Below, in pieces: positions 38,144-47,813 of a stretch of 56,762 nt of DNA (the first letter of the stretch is position 1; each line of letters starts with the position of its first letter). The stretch comes from a virus: IMG/VR virus record IMGVR_UViG_3300010354_011127, positions 1 through 56,762 of that record; one strand, given 5' to 3'. The notes beneath the pieces are model-generated. The model was not told the DNA's origin. It did no database searches and was given only the letters and a program-made list of their open reading frames with translations. A program made the translations under genes and the position numbers.

Positions 38144-38788
38144 CTAAGGAATAATAAAATCAACTAATATTTCATCAAAAATTTTTTTTGCATGATCATG
38201 TAATAAAAATTTTTTTGTGTAATCAATGTTCGACTTATGTGATATGAAATTGTAATTTATGCTCACTTTAAAATATGAACTTAGAAATTCGTCTGTTAAA
38301 TCCTCATAAACTAGGTGGCTATCAGTTTGAACAAGATTTAATAAATCTTGCCATTTTAGAAAATCTTTTATAAAACCTTTTTGTCCTGTAACAAGCTCTT
38401 TAAAAAATAAGTCATGAAATTCTGGTGTATGGCATGTATAGCTTATAAACTGATTAAATAGTTCTCTTCGAGTTAGTTTTATTATTTCCCAGTCCTTATA
38501 AAAATTAAAAAACCAATCATGGTAATTTTCAATTTGATCTAAAAATACTTTAATAGAGTATTCTCTTCCTGCTAATCTTTCAGATTCTAGAAAATTTATT
38601 TTATCTTCTAATGAAATAAATGAAAGATTGTCAAACTTAATATTTTCTTTATTAAAAAATTCAACCCCTCCAAATTGATCTTGAAGATAGTTCATTTGAA
38701 AATATTTTTTGTTATGCTCAGTTATATATTGTTGAACCCACGAAGATCCAGATCTAGCTAACGTAAGTAATATTTTTCTTTTATTCAT
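38144..38788 (-). CDS. Sulfotransferase-like protein
   Basis: 214 aa. The N-terminal LTLARSGSSWVQQYI fits the 5'-phosphosulfate loop, and the KDWEIIKLTRRELFNQFISY stretch fits the 3'-phosphate-binding segment of PAPS sulfotransferases. The rest is helical. It would move a sulfate from PAPS to a hydroxyl or amine. Sequence is divergent, so the family call is moderate. AT-rich coding, like the adjacent gene at 38781. Overlaps that gene by 8 bases. Confidence 0.72.
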   Translation of the reverse strand: MNKRKILLTLARSGSSWVQQYITEHNKKYFQMNYLQDQFGGVEFFNKENIKFDNLSFISLEDKINFLESERLAGREYSIKVFLDQIENYHDWFFNFYKDWEIIKLTRRELFNQFISYTCHTPEFHDLFFKELVTGQKGFIKDFLKWQDLLNLVQTDSHLVYEDLTDEFLSSYFKVSINYNFISHKSNIDYTKKFLLHDHAKKIFDEILVDFIIP

Positions 38789-39779
38789 AAATAAACTTTT
38801 TCGATGATTCTAGTAAGCCATGACACCCGCAAATACCTTTTTCACATACAATTCCATCTTCAAAAAATATAAAATCGTTAGTAAAATTTAAATTATAAAT
38901 GTTAGAATTAAAAAGTTTTTGACCACAACTCATTGTGCCTACATTTCCGTCTGCGTGTATTTGTATAAATTCTTTAGGAGCAAAACACTTATAACCTTTC
39001 CAGGTGCCGTTTAAAGAAAATTCTTCTATTCTATTTAATTCTATTTTATTATTTTTAGTAATTAAATAATGTTTTAAACTAACTGGTATATTACTTTTAT
39101 TTCGTTTTACAATATACTTTGTTTCATGCACTTTTTGAATTTCTAAAATATCTAATATTTGTTCTTTAGAAAAATCTAAAAAAATAGAATTAGGTCTAAA
39201 TGAATCTCTTATTTTTAGAAAAGACAATTTTATATTAAAAATTTTATTCTCTGTAAAATAATTACTTAATTCTAAAAAGTATTTTATAGCTTCGTCGTAG
39301 TTATGTTTACCTATCATAACATTAACAAGACTTATCTTATCTAAAAATAAAGACAACTCTTTAATATGATTAATATCACTATATTCAGAGTGAAATGAAA
39401 TAGAAATACTATCAAACAGGTTTTGATTATTTTTCCACCAATTTATAGGTCTACTCCCATTTGTAACAACTGAAATAAAATTGTTTGTAAAAGCTCTAAT
39501 GTAAGTAATTAGTTCTTCTAAATTTTTATATAAGGTGGGCTCTCCTCCTGCTAAGTGCCATATAACAAATTTGTCTGAGTTATTACTTATTTTAGAATTT
39601 AAAAATATTAAATTATCTTTAAGCTGTTGATTGAAAATTGGAAATTTAAAATTACCTTCATTAGCCCCGTCAAAACAATAAGAACATCTATAATTGCATA
39701 CGTTACCTAGCATCCAATCTATATAACCGTAATTAACTTTTCCTAAAACTTTAGTAACAAGTTCATCATTAAAGTACAT
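38781..39779 (-). CDS. Radical SAM protein, SCxYC/GGEPT group (K)
   Basis: 332 aa. C28, C32 and C35 in GNVCNYRCSYCFDGANEG, GGEPT at 78-82, and a Cys-rich C-terminus (TMSCGQKL, VCEKGICGCHG) for extra clusters. It belongs to the same paralogue group as proteins I, O and T. Its 5' end overlaps a PP-loop ATPase gene by 11 bases. Substrate unknown. Confidence 0.92.
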   Translation of the reverse strand: MYFNDELVTKVLGKVNYGYIDWMLGNVCNYRCSYCFDGANEGNFKFPIFNQQLKDNLIFLNSKISNNSDKFVIWHLAGGEPTLYKNLEELITYIRAFTNNFISVVTNGSRPINWWKNNQNLFDSISISFHSEYSDINHIKELSLFLDKISLVNVMIGKHNYDEAIKYFLELSNYFTENKIFNIKLSFLKIRDSFRPNSIFLDFSKEQILDILEIQKVHETKYIVKRNKSNIPVSLKHYLITKNNKIELNRIEEFSLNGTWKGYKCFAPKEFIQIHADGNVGTMSCGQKLFNSNIYNLNFTNDFIFFEDGIVCEKGICGCHGLLESSKKFIYE

Positions 39780-40626
39780 TTACTTTACCAAATTTATTTT
39801 TAAACTTTAACAACCCGTTTTGTTCTAACGCCCAGTTTCTTTCTTGACACCAATAACATTCAGTGTTACAATCTTCTAATAAATCAACATTATTATCCCA
39901 ATTAGAATAGTCAATACCGCTAATATATGCTTCGCACGAGCGAGTTATATTTAAAAGATCTAAAAGATTTCTATCTTTATATTGCTTAATAACCCATGAT
40001 TTGTCAGTGTAAATAAAAGGATTACAATTATAACTATTAAGAGGGTTAGCTTTTCCTAATAATTTAAAAGACGACTTTTCAGAACCATCGCAATCTATAT
40101 CTCTTGATCTAACACGGTTATCAAAATTTATAGGAGGGTTACGGGTAGTAGCGTTGTAATTAATATCGATATTATATTTTGCAGTTATAAAATAACAATT
40201 TTCATTAGTTAATACAACATCTCCACCTGTAAAATCTATTATTTCTTTTTTAGCATATGCGTCATTTTTATCTACAAATACTACATGCTCTACTAACGTT
40301 GGAATAAGAGCTTCATGTCTAGTAAAATTAATATTATTAAATTTAGTTACAAAATAGTTATACACACCTTTACCTATTGTTTGCTGCCAAGGTGCTTTTT
40401 CCCACTTTCTTATAAATTGTAAGACATGCACTTCTACATCTAGATTGTTTTCAGTAATATATTCACATAGAAGATAAGATAGAAGAGCAGAATCTGCTCC
40501 TCCTGACATCCAAATGAGAATACGCTTACTATCTTTTAAAAATGGAATAGGTAATCCATCTATATTAAAAAAATTAAAATTATTTTTATATCTGTTTGCG
40601 TTATAAGCTTCAACAATTTTACTCAT
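39769..40626 (-). CDS. QueC-like PP-loop ATPase (L)
   Basis: 285 aa from ATG at 40626, chosen because it gives an ATGA overlap with the previous stop codon. PP-loop SGGADS at 41-46 (LIWMSGGADSALLSYLL). A C-terminal Cys set (TRSCEAY, then CNTECYWCQERNWAL) matches the zinc-binding tail of QueC/ExsB enzymes (C..C...CxxCxxR). QueC turns a carboxylate into a nitrile using ATP and ammonia. Whether this one makes preQ0 or acts on another acid is unknown; no QueD or transglycosylase gene is visible here. Confidence 0.82.
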   Translation of the reverse strand: MSKIVEAYNANRYKNNFNFFNIDGLPIPFLKDSKRILIWMSGGADSALLSYLLCEYITENNLDVEVHVLQFIRKWEKAPWQQTIGKGVYNYFVTKFNNINFTRHEALIPTLVEHVVFVDKNDAYAKKEIIDFTGGDVVLTNENCYFITAKYNIDINYNATTRNPPINFDNRVRSRDIDCDGSEKSSFKLLGKANPLNSYNCNPFIYTDKSWVIKQYKDRNLLDLLNITRSCEAYISGIDYSNWDNNVDLLEDCNTECYWCQERNWALEQNGLLKFKNKFGKVNVL

Positions 40627-41291
40627 ACTAACCGTCCAAATCCCCACCAACGCTCAGCGCAAAAAAAACAATTTCCGCAATGCTCTTCTTTATCTGAAAA
40701 TGCTTCACAACTTCTTGTATATGGATACAATCTTTCCATTGCATCATGCTGTCGGTATGCAGCAGCTACTGCTTTTTTATTTGATTGACCAAAAGGTAAA
40801 ATATTAAAATTATTAGATCTGTACTGAGTATAATCTCTTACTTTATCTCTAGAATCAATACTCTTTAATACTTCCAACAAGTCTATATTAATTTTTTTAT
40901 AGTTGTCTATAAAAAATTGCTTCATCTCTTCTGCCGGGGGGTTCATAGTTAGCCCTGAATACATAAGCGCAGGGTTATATTTTTTAATAGCTTGATCAAC
41001 AAGCTCATCTTGATAAGAAACGTAATCATCAGGATCATGTTTAATACTAATAGTCATATGATCTATAGGAACTTTACCAGTTAAATCATAAACGCGTTTA
41101 ATTATTTTTTGCGCAAAAGGAATATAGTACGGTTTTTTATCTGTATTAAGAGTAACAACTATTAAATTTACATCTTTATTATTTGCATACTCTTTACATA
41201 AAACATAATAAATAAGAGAAGAATCAGCACCCCCGCTTAACTTAACAACTATGTTATGCTTACCTTCAGGTAATTTTTTAACTATATCCAT
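40623..41291 (-). CDS. QueC-like PP-loop ATPase (M)
   Basis: 222 aa. PP-loop SGGADS at 19-24 (VVKLSGGADSSLIYYVL). C-terminal zinc-like motif TRSCEAFSDKEEHCGNCFFC followed by AERWWGF, close to the QueC C-terminus. The two adjacent copies (L and M) share motifs but differ in length, so they probably act on different substrates or as a pair. It overlaps the twitch radical-SAM gene by 14 bases. Confidence 0.84.
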   Translation of the reverse strand: MDIVKKLPEGKHNIVVKLSGGADSSLIYYVLCKEYANNKDVNLIVVTLNTDKKPYYIPFAQKIIKRVYDLTGKVPIDHMTISIKHDPDDYVSYQDELVDQAIKKYNPALMYSGLTMNPPAEEMKQFFIDNYKKINIDLLEVLKSIDSRDKVRDYTQYRSNNFNILPFGQSNKKAVAAAYRQHDAMERLYPYTRSCEAFSDKEEHCGNCFFCAERWWGFGRLV

Positions 41292-42429
41292 ATTTTTTAT
41301 TTAAAACCTCATAAAGTTCAGGGTTATAATCTTTTAAAGAGATGTTATAGAAGTTATCTAATATTTTTGTATTTTTTAAAAACATTTCCCATTTATCAGG
41401 AGCATACTCTCTTTCGTCTAATATGTTGTTTATATATTTACTGGCTACTTCATCTTCGCTATTTTTATCTCTTAACCATTCTGCTAGATCAACTGGGATA
41501 AAAGAGAGAGACATTTCTTGATTTCGAACAAAATCTAATCGATAATCAACATTATATTTTTTATATTGTTCTAACGAAATTCCTAATTTATTTGCATTGT
41601 AAGTAGATATAACTGAATGCACACCAATCTCAGCATTTGGCCACACTTCAATATATTTAAGAAGATTATTCCAAACCTCTAAATATGAGCTACCAAATCT
41701 CTGGTAATCATTAGCTTTTGAATATGTATCAAAACTAACTCTAAGTTTAAGAAGTTTAAACTTACTTAACTTGTCAATCAATTCATTAGATAATTTATGA
41801 GTACCGTTAGTAGCAATAAAAAGAGTGATATTTTCAGGGGCTATTTTGCTAATAATATAATCAATAAATTTATTAAAGTTAGGAGACATAAACGGCTCTC
41901 CTCCTAACAATTTTATTTCTTGTAATTTAGTTATATCAATTTTATCCAAAAAAGAAAAATCTATTTCTAGTTTTTTATAGGCTCTATAATCGTTTTTATT
42001 CCATGAATATTTTGATAGCTCTTGATCTCTCAAGATTAACTTTGTACTAAAATTGCTACTGCACATTCTACATTGAAGATTACAAATATTATCTAAAGAA
42101 AGTTCTAAATATCTCATTTCTTTAAATTTATTATCTTTAAATTCATCACCCTCTTTTAAAAAGAAATGTTTAGCATAATTTCTATAAGAACTTATATTGT
42201 TGTCTTCTTCAAAATAACACTTTTTACATTGCTCTATTTTTTTACCGAGCAACATATCTTCTCTAATTTTACTATATTCTTGAATATTAAGTGCTTCTAT
42301 TCCATTTTTATTTAAAGAAGCTAAACTTATATTAGGTTTAGGAGACTGAAATCTACAGCAGGGAATTATTTGCTGCGTGGTAGAAATACAAACATGCGTC
42401 CAAGGCAACACACAAAAAGAATCATTCAT
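41278..42429 (-). CDS. Twitch-type radical SAM protein (N)
   Basis: 383 aa. N-terminal auxiliary motif FCVLPWTHVCIS...CCR (C6, C14, C24, C25) followed by CKKC at 68-71. Then the radical-SAM core has C116, C120 and C123 in DNICNLQCRMCSS, and GGEPF is at 176-180. The Cys-before-core order is the hallmark of the twitch-type group, shared with S, U and V. Substrate unknown. Overlaps the next gene by 8 bases. Confidence 0.92.
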   Translation of the reverse strand: MNDSFCVLPWTHVCISTTQQIIPCCRFQSPKPNISLASLNKNGIEALNIQEYSKIREDMLLGKKIEQCKKCYFEEDNNISSYRNYAKHFFLKEGDEFKDNKFKEMRYLELSLDNICNLQCRMCSSNFSTKLILRDQELSKYSWNKNDYRAYKKLEIDFSFLDKIDITKLQEIKLLGGEPFMSPNFNKFIDYIISKIAPENITLFIATNGTHKLSNELIDKLSKFKLLKLRVSFDTYSKANDYQRFGSSYLEVWNNLLKYIEVWPNAEIGVHSVISTYNANKLGISLEQYKKYNVDYRLDFVRNQEMSLSFIPVDLAEWLRDKNSEDEVASKYINNILDEREYAPDKWEMFLKNTKILDNFYNISLKDYNPELYEVLNKKYGYS

Positions 42430-43597
42430 TTAAAATATCACGCTGTTTTAAAATATTAATTATTGAATTAGCTTTGTCAAGCTTTTGAACATCTTTTTGA
42501 AAAATTGGTTCTAAATTATTTATGCTAGATTTAAAAATTTCACTAGCAACATGCTCGTCTGCAGCTTTTGAAGCGCATAAACCACACCCGCAATATGTTT
42601 TAGGGCATTTAATAACATTAAAAGTATTATTAGATAGTTTATCTTCTAAATTTTTAATTATAGATTCAAAATCGCTAGCTTTTCCTATAGGACCTACTTG
42701 CCCGTCTAAATTTACCTGACATGTTTGGTGATGCCACACACCGTCTATTTCACTATTAATAAAAAGGAAATACCAGTTAATCATACAATTCCAACCATAA
42801 AAATTATTGTCTGGAACAAATGACCCTGGTTGCCATTCATTATCAATAAGCAAATTTAATTTTTTATTAGCACAGCAAGGTCTTCCAATTTTTGTGGCTA
42901 CTTCACAAGATTTTGCTTCGATGTTTACAATTTGATTTTTATTGCGCCAGTAATCTTTAAACCATTGAAGCTGCGTATCACTATAAACGTGTGCAGTTCC
43001 ATCCTTAACATCTTCTATGTTATTTGAATCACCTATAACTCTTGGTGTATACCTAACACCTAAACTATCAAACCAGTTAGCTACTGAAATACAGTCATCA
43101 AAATAATCTTTATGAAACATTAGATTCACTCTAAAGTTATAATTATTTTTATGCATTAATTCTATGTTATTATGAACTAATATTTTTTCTTGTTCAGTCA
43201 TTTCTGCGTGATAACTTATAGTGCAACTACTTACATTGTCTATAATTAATTTGCATTTTCTCTCGCTATAACATCCATTAGTAGTAATGTTAGTAGCTAT
43301 AGATTTATATTTTTGCTTAGCATATTCTATAAAATCAAAAAAATGAGGATTTACTGTTGGTTCTCCTCCAGTGAAAGCAAGAGAAGTTCTTTTGGGAATT
43401 TTGCGATACTTATTTAACAAACTTGTATAACGAGCAACACCATCAAGTGTATTTTTAAGTGTTTGTAAATCTGCGTTTGGCGACCAATTATTTCTATGAT
43501 GAGGTCCACAATAAGAACATGTAAAGGTACACCTTCTACCTAAATCCCAAACTACACTAAAAGAGTCGCTATTTTCTTGCTTAATTGCGCGGAACAT
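42422..43597 (-). CDS. Radical SAM protein, SCxYC/GGEPT group (O)
   Basis: 391 aa. C23, C27 and C30 in GRRCTFTCSYCGPHHR, then GGEPT beginning at 77. Two or more Cys clusters after the core (RPCCANKK, NCMINW, TCQVNLDG, CPKTYCGCGLC) suggest one or two auxiliary [4Fe-4S] centres. Same group as I, K and T. Overlaps the oxygenase gene by 17 bases. Confidence 0.92.
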   Translation of the reverse strand: MFRAIKQENSDSFSVVWDLGRRCTFTCSYCGPHHRNNWSPNADLQTLKNTLDGVARYTSLLNKYRKIPKRTSLAFTGGEPTVNPHFFDFIEYAKQKYKSIATNITTNGCYSERKCKLIIDNVSSCTISYHAEMTEQEKILVHNNIELMHKNNYNFRVNLMFHKDYFDDCISVANWFDSLGVRYTPRVIGDSNNIEDVKDGTAHVYSDTQLQWFKDYWRNKNQIVNIEAKSCEVATKIGRPCCANKKLNLLIDNEWQPGSFVPDNNFYGWNCMINWYFLFINSEIDGVWHHQTCQVNLDGQVGPIGKASDFESIIKNLEDKLSNNTFNVIKCPKTYCGCGLCASKAADEHVASEIFKSSINNLEPIFQKDVQKLDKANSIINILKQRDILNE

Positions 43598-44258
43598 CTA
43601 CAGAACCAAACCCTATTATCGATCTTTTAAATTCAGTTGATATATCTGGTAAATTATCTGTTGATAAAAACCAGGAAGAAGAATGCCATCTTCTAGTATC
43701 AAAAACACACATAGAGCCTACTTCCCACTCGTATAAAGATTTTATTTTTAAATCTGCATATTCTCTATAATATTGTGTACCTTTAGGGTTATATTTCAAT
43801 ACTTCTTCATCATATACCCAGCTATCTCTGTAATTAATCACTTCATTAGTATCTTTATATCTCATTTCACCTTTACGGTATATAAGCTTACGAGGCACGC
43901 TTTCAACTCTATCGTAAAAAATTGTATAGGGTTGTTTGCAATTCCATTTAAGCGGGATTATAACTCCTACATCAAGTCTACAATCTATATCTTTATTCCA
44001 CGGAGTTAATTCAAAGTCAGTATGAAGACCGGCAGGTTCACCTGATTGAAAATATTCAAAATTCCAATTAAGGTTTGCTTTAATATTGTTATTAAGATAT
44101 GACTCTAATTGTTTTTTAATATCGTTTTTTATAGGAAAAAATAAGTTAAAGTTCTTACTTCCTGTAGTTTTAACATCTTCGTGAGATAAAACTTCTTCAG
44201 ATTTATTAATATGATAATTTAAATTATGATTAAAATTGTATTTACCAAATTTATACAT
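43581..44258 (-). CDS. Fe(II)/2OG oxygenase-like protein
   Basis: 225 aa from ATG at 44258, which has AGGAAA 6-7 bases upstream; the longer start overlies the preceding gene. The metal triad is H79-x-D81 (GLHTDFE) and H192 (RRWHSSSWF), with an Arg in FKRSIIGF as the likely 2-oxoglutarate contact. Central jelly-roll strands (GVIIPLKWNCKQPYTIF) agree with a dioxygenase fold. It would hydroxylate, desaturate or cyclise a product of the cluster. Confidence 0.78.
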   Translation of the reverse strand: MYKFGKYNFNHNLNYHINKSEEVLSHEDVKTTGSKNFNLFFPIKNDIKKQLESYLNNNIKANLNWNFEYFQSGEPAGLHTDFELTPWNKDIDCRLDVGVIIPLKWNCKQPYTIFYDRVESVPRKLIYRKGEMRYKDTNEVINYRDSWVYDEEVLKYNPKGTQYYREYADLKIKSLYEWEVGSMCVFDTRRWHSSSWFLSTDNLPDISTEFKRSIIGFGSVDVPRN

Positions 44259-44259
44259 T

Positions 44260-44784
44260 TTATTTCCTAATAACAAAAGAACCTTTACATTGATCGATTA
44301 CTTTAAAACTAGAAACAGCCTTTTTAATATCATCGCCATATTTTTTATGGTTAAAATTTCTTCCTACTATTACACCACTTGTAGATAGCATATTATATGC
44401 TTTATCATAAACTGCAGTCCAGTCAATATTTTTACTTATTAATCCTAAACTGATTATATCAAATTTTTGCTCTGAATAAAAATTTTCAAAATACATTTCA
44501 TACGTTTCTGCATAAGGACAATTTTTAACAAACATTTCTTTAGTAATTATCTCTTTAAGATTATCTTTTTCAAAATAATCTTTATTCCAGTCTATTTGCA
44601 GTCTTACTTGCTCTTGTTCCCAAGGATCTACAGCATAATACTTCCAGTTAGGATGTAAATTGTAAAGATAAGAAAACATTCTACCGTTTGCTGCACCTAC
44701 TTCTAAAATAGAACCAGAATCTTTGTTCATATACTTTGATACAAGTTCTATCTCTATTTCAGTAATCCACCCTTCTGCAATCAC
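44260..44784 (-). CDS. Class I SAM-dependent methyltransferase-like protein
   Basis: 174 aa. Motif I is ILEVGAANGRMFSYL (25-39), followed by a YYAVDPWEQEQ acidic loop after the second strand. Substrate-binding parts are short, so it is a minimal methyltransferase of the FkbM/class I type. It may methylate a small molecule in the cluster. It lies immediately before the oxygenase gene and couples to the PLP gene at 44781 by an ATGA overlap. Confidence 0.78.
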   Translation of the reverse strand: MIAEGWITEIEIELVSKYMNKDSGSILEVGAANGRMFSYLYNLHPNWKYYAVDPWEQEQVRLQIDWNKDYFEKDNLKEIITKEMFVKNCPYAETYEMYFENFYSEQKFDIISLGLISKNIDWTAVYDKAYNMLSTSGVIVGRNFNHKKYGDDIKKAVSSFKVIDQCKGSFVIRK

Positions 44785-45689
44785 GCTTCTGTTCTTTCTA
44801 TTGTGTTTAGACCTTTATCTGACCCTCTCTCATCATAAACACCTTCTATAAGAAGTCTGAGTGGTGTTCTAATACCTAATTGAGACCCGTTGTGCCAACC
44901 AACATGTATGCTGTTAGATTCTTTTAAATTAAAATCTTTACATACTTTTGAGTATAAATCAGAATAATTATTCCACCAATAGTCTGGGCCAAATTTATTA
45001 ATCATTTCTACCCCTATCCACATATCACTTACGTTTACATAACCATAGTCGTTCATAATAGATATAGGACCTGTAGTAATATTTCTTGAATATCTAATAC
45101 CGATACGCTGACTTCCCATTCCATATGCTTTAGAAAGTGATACACTTACAGATAATATTGCAGGGTGACTTACATCAAAATTAAAATTTCTACATTGACC
45201 GAACCATGCGCCGTCTATATGTACTTGTATATTATTTTTTAAACAATAATCTAAAGTTTCATCAAAATCTTTTATAATATTAGTTGTAATACAAGAAGGG
45301 TATGATACAACTAATACATCCCCTTCTAAAAGTTCTTTATAAGATGTAATTTGCTTTACGTTTGAGTTGGTAAGCCTGCGGTGATATTTGTATTCACCTT
45401 TAAAAACTGCAATTCTTTTACCATATAATAGATGTAATTCGTCTAATTGATGTGTAGTTCCTAGTATAACATCTTTTCGATTAAAAGAATCTAAATTATT
45501 ATACTTAACTTGTTTATGTTCTTTTATCCATTTATCTACATATGATATAAAGTATTTTGTATATTCATGAGGATCTTTAGGATAATTTTTCATATCCATA
45601 TTACATCTTGCTCTGGTAAAACAAGAAAGATACATAGGTCTTTGACGTTTTGTACCTAATATATCAAATGTAAGGTCATCATACTTCAT
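44781..45689 (-). CDS. PLP-dependent fold I enzyme, aminotransferase-like (R)
   Basis: 302 aa. The VVSYPSCITTNIIKDFDETL strand and VHIDGAWFGQCRNF place D159 over the cofactor ring, and SLSKAYGMGSQRIG gives K187 as the PLP lysine. This is the class I/II aminotransferase or decarboxylase layout but with a short N-terminus and no obvious small-domain end. The reaction cannot be fixed from sequence. It overlaps the twitch radical-SAM gene by 11 bases. Confidence 0.8.
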   Translation of the reverse strand: MKYDDLTFDILGTKRQRPMYLSCFTRARCNMDMKNYPKDPHEYTKYFISYVDKWIKEHKQVKYNNLDSFNRKDVILGTTHQLDELHLLYGKRIAVFKGEYKYHRRLTNSNVKQITSYKELLEGDVLVVSYPSCITTNIIKDFDETLDYCLKNNIQVHIDGAWFGQCRNFNFDVSHPAILSVSVSLSKAYGMGSQRIGIRYSRNITTGPISIMNDYGYVNVSDMWIGVEMINKFGPDYWWNNYSDLYSKVCKDFNLKESNSIHVGWHNGSQLGIRTPLRLLIEGVYDERGSDKGLNTIERTEA

Positions 45690-46929
45690 ATTTGTCTAAC
45701 CAAGGCCATAATAATTTCCAGTTAGTATTTCTAATTTTATCCAATCTATCTAACTCTTGTTTAAGTATTCTAATTTCATGTTTATTTTCATTATGAGCAT
45801 TAAATGATTTATTAAACCCGTCTAATTTAACAATAAAATCTTTGTCATTACTAAACGATATAGCTTCATTAATTTTTTCTGTAAAAAAATCTTTCGAGAA
45901 AATACCAGGATGCCAATGATTGCCGCCTGCAATAGAAATACTATGACGTAATTGTCGGATAGTCTGCCATTTTTTTACTTTTTCACATAGTTGAGGAAAC
46001 GTATCAAACGTAAGAGACGTAAGAGTGCTGTGCAAGACTATTTTAATTTCTGGATAATCATTTATTAAAATATTAAAGTTTTCTTCCCACTTATTTAAAT
46101 TTAACCCATATCTAATGTATTCAATTTGAGGCCCCCAACAATCAAAACTACAAAAAAGTGTAAGAGATTTTATCTTTTTTAATTTAATAAGATTAGAAAA
46201 ACTATTTAAAATATCTTTAAATTTTTCTGGTTCCACTTTTAAATTAGAAAATATATTTATTTCTAAATCTGGACATTCGTTATTGTTAAAGAATTCTATA
46301 TTTTCTACTAACTCTTGCTGATAAAAAGGTTCTCCTCCTAATATATTATACGATTTTAGTTTAGAAACATTTTTTTCAAACCATTTCCAGAAAGCAACTT
46401 TCATTGCTGAATAAGTCTTTCTTCCTTCTCTTAATTTTTCTAGTCTAAATTTATTTTTATCAAAATTATGTTTTAAATCTTCTGCTTCCCATTTACTACT
46501 AAATAGACTATTACAATATATGCAACTCATATTACATAAATTTGTAAAATAAACCTCTAACATTGTGGGGGTGGTTATGCTAGAACGAGGATTGCTTTTT
46601 GTTTCTTCTGTGACATATTGAGAATTATAAGATCTATTAATAATATGTCTATCGCTAAGGCCTCCTGCATCTTCTATTTTTTTACAATAATTGCATCCTA
46701 CATGCTCAGTTTCTTCTGGCCACTGACCATTGAACATAGACTCCCTAGCTTTAATTTTTGAAGGAGTATTATGAAAACTATCAAAAGTCTCTGGTGTTAT
46801 AATATCGTTTGATACAACTCTATGACAACTCTGACTAACACTGTTGTACAGTCTTACAGTACTCCATCCTAATTTGTACATACAAACAGGATCTTTTAAA
46901 TTGTAAGTGTCAAGAAGATTTAACTCCAT
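45679..46929 (-). CDS. Twitch-type radical SAM protein (S)
   Basis: 416 aa. N-terminal Cys pairs (C16, C35, and C79/C82 in GCNYC) precede the core C132, C136 and C139 in TNLCNMSCIYCNS. GGEPF in ILGGEPFYQQ follows. The N-terminal motif lacks the FC-x-LPW of proteins N, U and V but keeps the order of clusters. Substrate unknown. It overlaps the radical-SAM gene upstream by 10 bases. Confidence 0.9.
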   Translation of the reverse strand: MELNLLDTYNLKDPVCMYKLGWSTVRLYNSVSQSCHRVVSNDIITPETFDSFHNTPSKIKARESMFNGQWPEETEHVGCNYCKKIEDAGGLSDRHIINRSYNSQYVTEETKSNPRSSITTPTMLEVYFTNLCNMSCIYCNSLFSSKWEAEDLKHNFDKNKFRLEKLREGRKTYSAMKVAFWKWFEKNVSKLKSYNILGGEPFYQQELVENIEFFNNNECPDLEINIFSNLKVEPEKFKDILNSFSNLIKLKKIKSLTLFCSFDCWGPQIEYIRYGLNLNKWEENFNILINDYPEIKIVLHSTLTSLTFDTFPQLCEKVKKWQTIRQLRHSISIAGGNHWHPGIFSKDFFTEKINEAISFSNDKDFIVKLDGFNKSFNAHNENKHEIRILKQELDRLDKIRNTNWKLLWPWLDKYEV

Positions 46930-47813
46930 TTTTCAACAACCGCATCTAGTTTACAAGGGCAAGCTTCATAAGTACACACTATTGGTGTATCTGGCAGTTT
47001 ATATTCTTTAAATATGTTGCCTATAATACCACCTACCTTTTTAGTACATCTTTTAATATCACCGTTAGGATCTACCATAAGTCTTTTTATGCCTGCAGTA
47101 CATGTATAACCTTTAAATTTATGCATCTGTCTATCTAGTACAGACATAAACCTAATAGGTTCACCATTAAAATGTAATGTTTGAGGTATTTTCCAGTTAA
47201 TACCAAATGGTTTCATTTTATTAAAACTATTATTTTGAATCCATTCTTTTTGTTCGTCTGTATAATTAAAGTATGAATGTCCGTTAATAGATGTACGAGT
47301 AAATTTAGGAGTTACTTCTATGTTTAACGGTTTGAGTCTCTCATACAGCGCTTTAGCACGTTCAAAATTATCAGGCACTACCATTAAAGGAACTGATACT
47401 GAAGCTTTGTGTTGCATTATCTCTGCAACTTTTACAAAATGATCATCATCAGCAAACTCATGATGCCAAGATAGAAATACAAAAGCATTTTGTGTTTTAA
47501 ATTTGCTCCAATAATTAAGAGTGCGCGATGCATTAGTAGCATACTCTACAAATACATCATCACTGCTAATATAATCTACAAACTCTTGAAATCTGGGCCA
47601 CAGAGTAGGTTCACCTCCTAATACTTCAACATATACGTTTTTATTATTTTCTTTCACTTTACTAATAAGTTTGGTATATGCTTCCCAGTCATCTGGCCAC
47701 CTATATGACCCATCTCTGTGATAATCGTTGCAGTAAGAACATTTATAATTACAAACGTTATGTAAAAATAAAGTAACTATACAACAATCAGGATTTTCGT
47801 TCGTAATATGCAT
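46920..47813 (-). CDS. Radical SAM protein, SCxYC/GGEPT group (T)
   Basis: 297 aa from ATG at 47813; a TTG nine codons earlier would also work. Core C21, C25 and C28 in HNVCNYKCSYCNDYHR, then GGEPT. C-terminal set CTAGIKRL, RCTKKVGG and CTYEACPCK suggests auxiliary iron-sulfur clusters. Very close in shape to I and K. Its 5' end overlaps the end of the twitch gene U by 26 bases. Confidence 0.92.
   Translation of the reverse strand: MHITNENPDCCIVTLFLHNVCNYKCSYCNDYHRDGSYRWPDDWEAYTKLISKVKENNKNVYVEVLGGEPTLWPRFQEFVDYISSDDVFVEYATNASRTLNYWSKFKTQNAFVFLSWHHEFADDDHFVKVAEIMQHKASVSVPLMVVPDNFERAKALYERLKPLNIEVTPKFTRTSINGHSYFNYTDEQKEWIQNNSFNKMKPFGINWKIPQTLHFNGEPIRFMSVLDRQMHKFKGYTCTAGIKRLMVDPNGDIKRCTKKVGGIIGNIFKEYKLPDTPIVCTYEACPCKLDAVVEKWS

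Noticed and set aside
39769-41291. A complete queuosine or preQ0 pathway in the cluster
   Set aside because: Only QueC-like ATPases and unrelated, longer radical-SAM enzymes are present. No FolE, QueD or transglycosylase gene was seen in this window.
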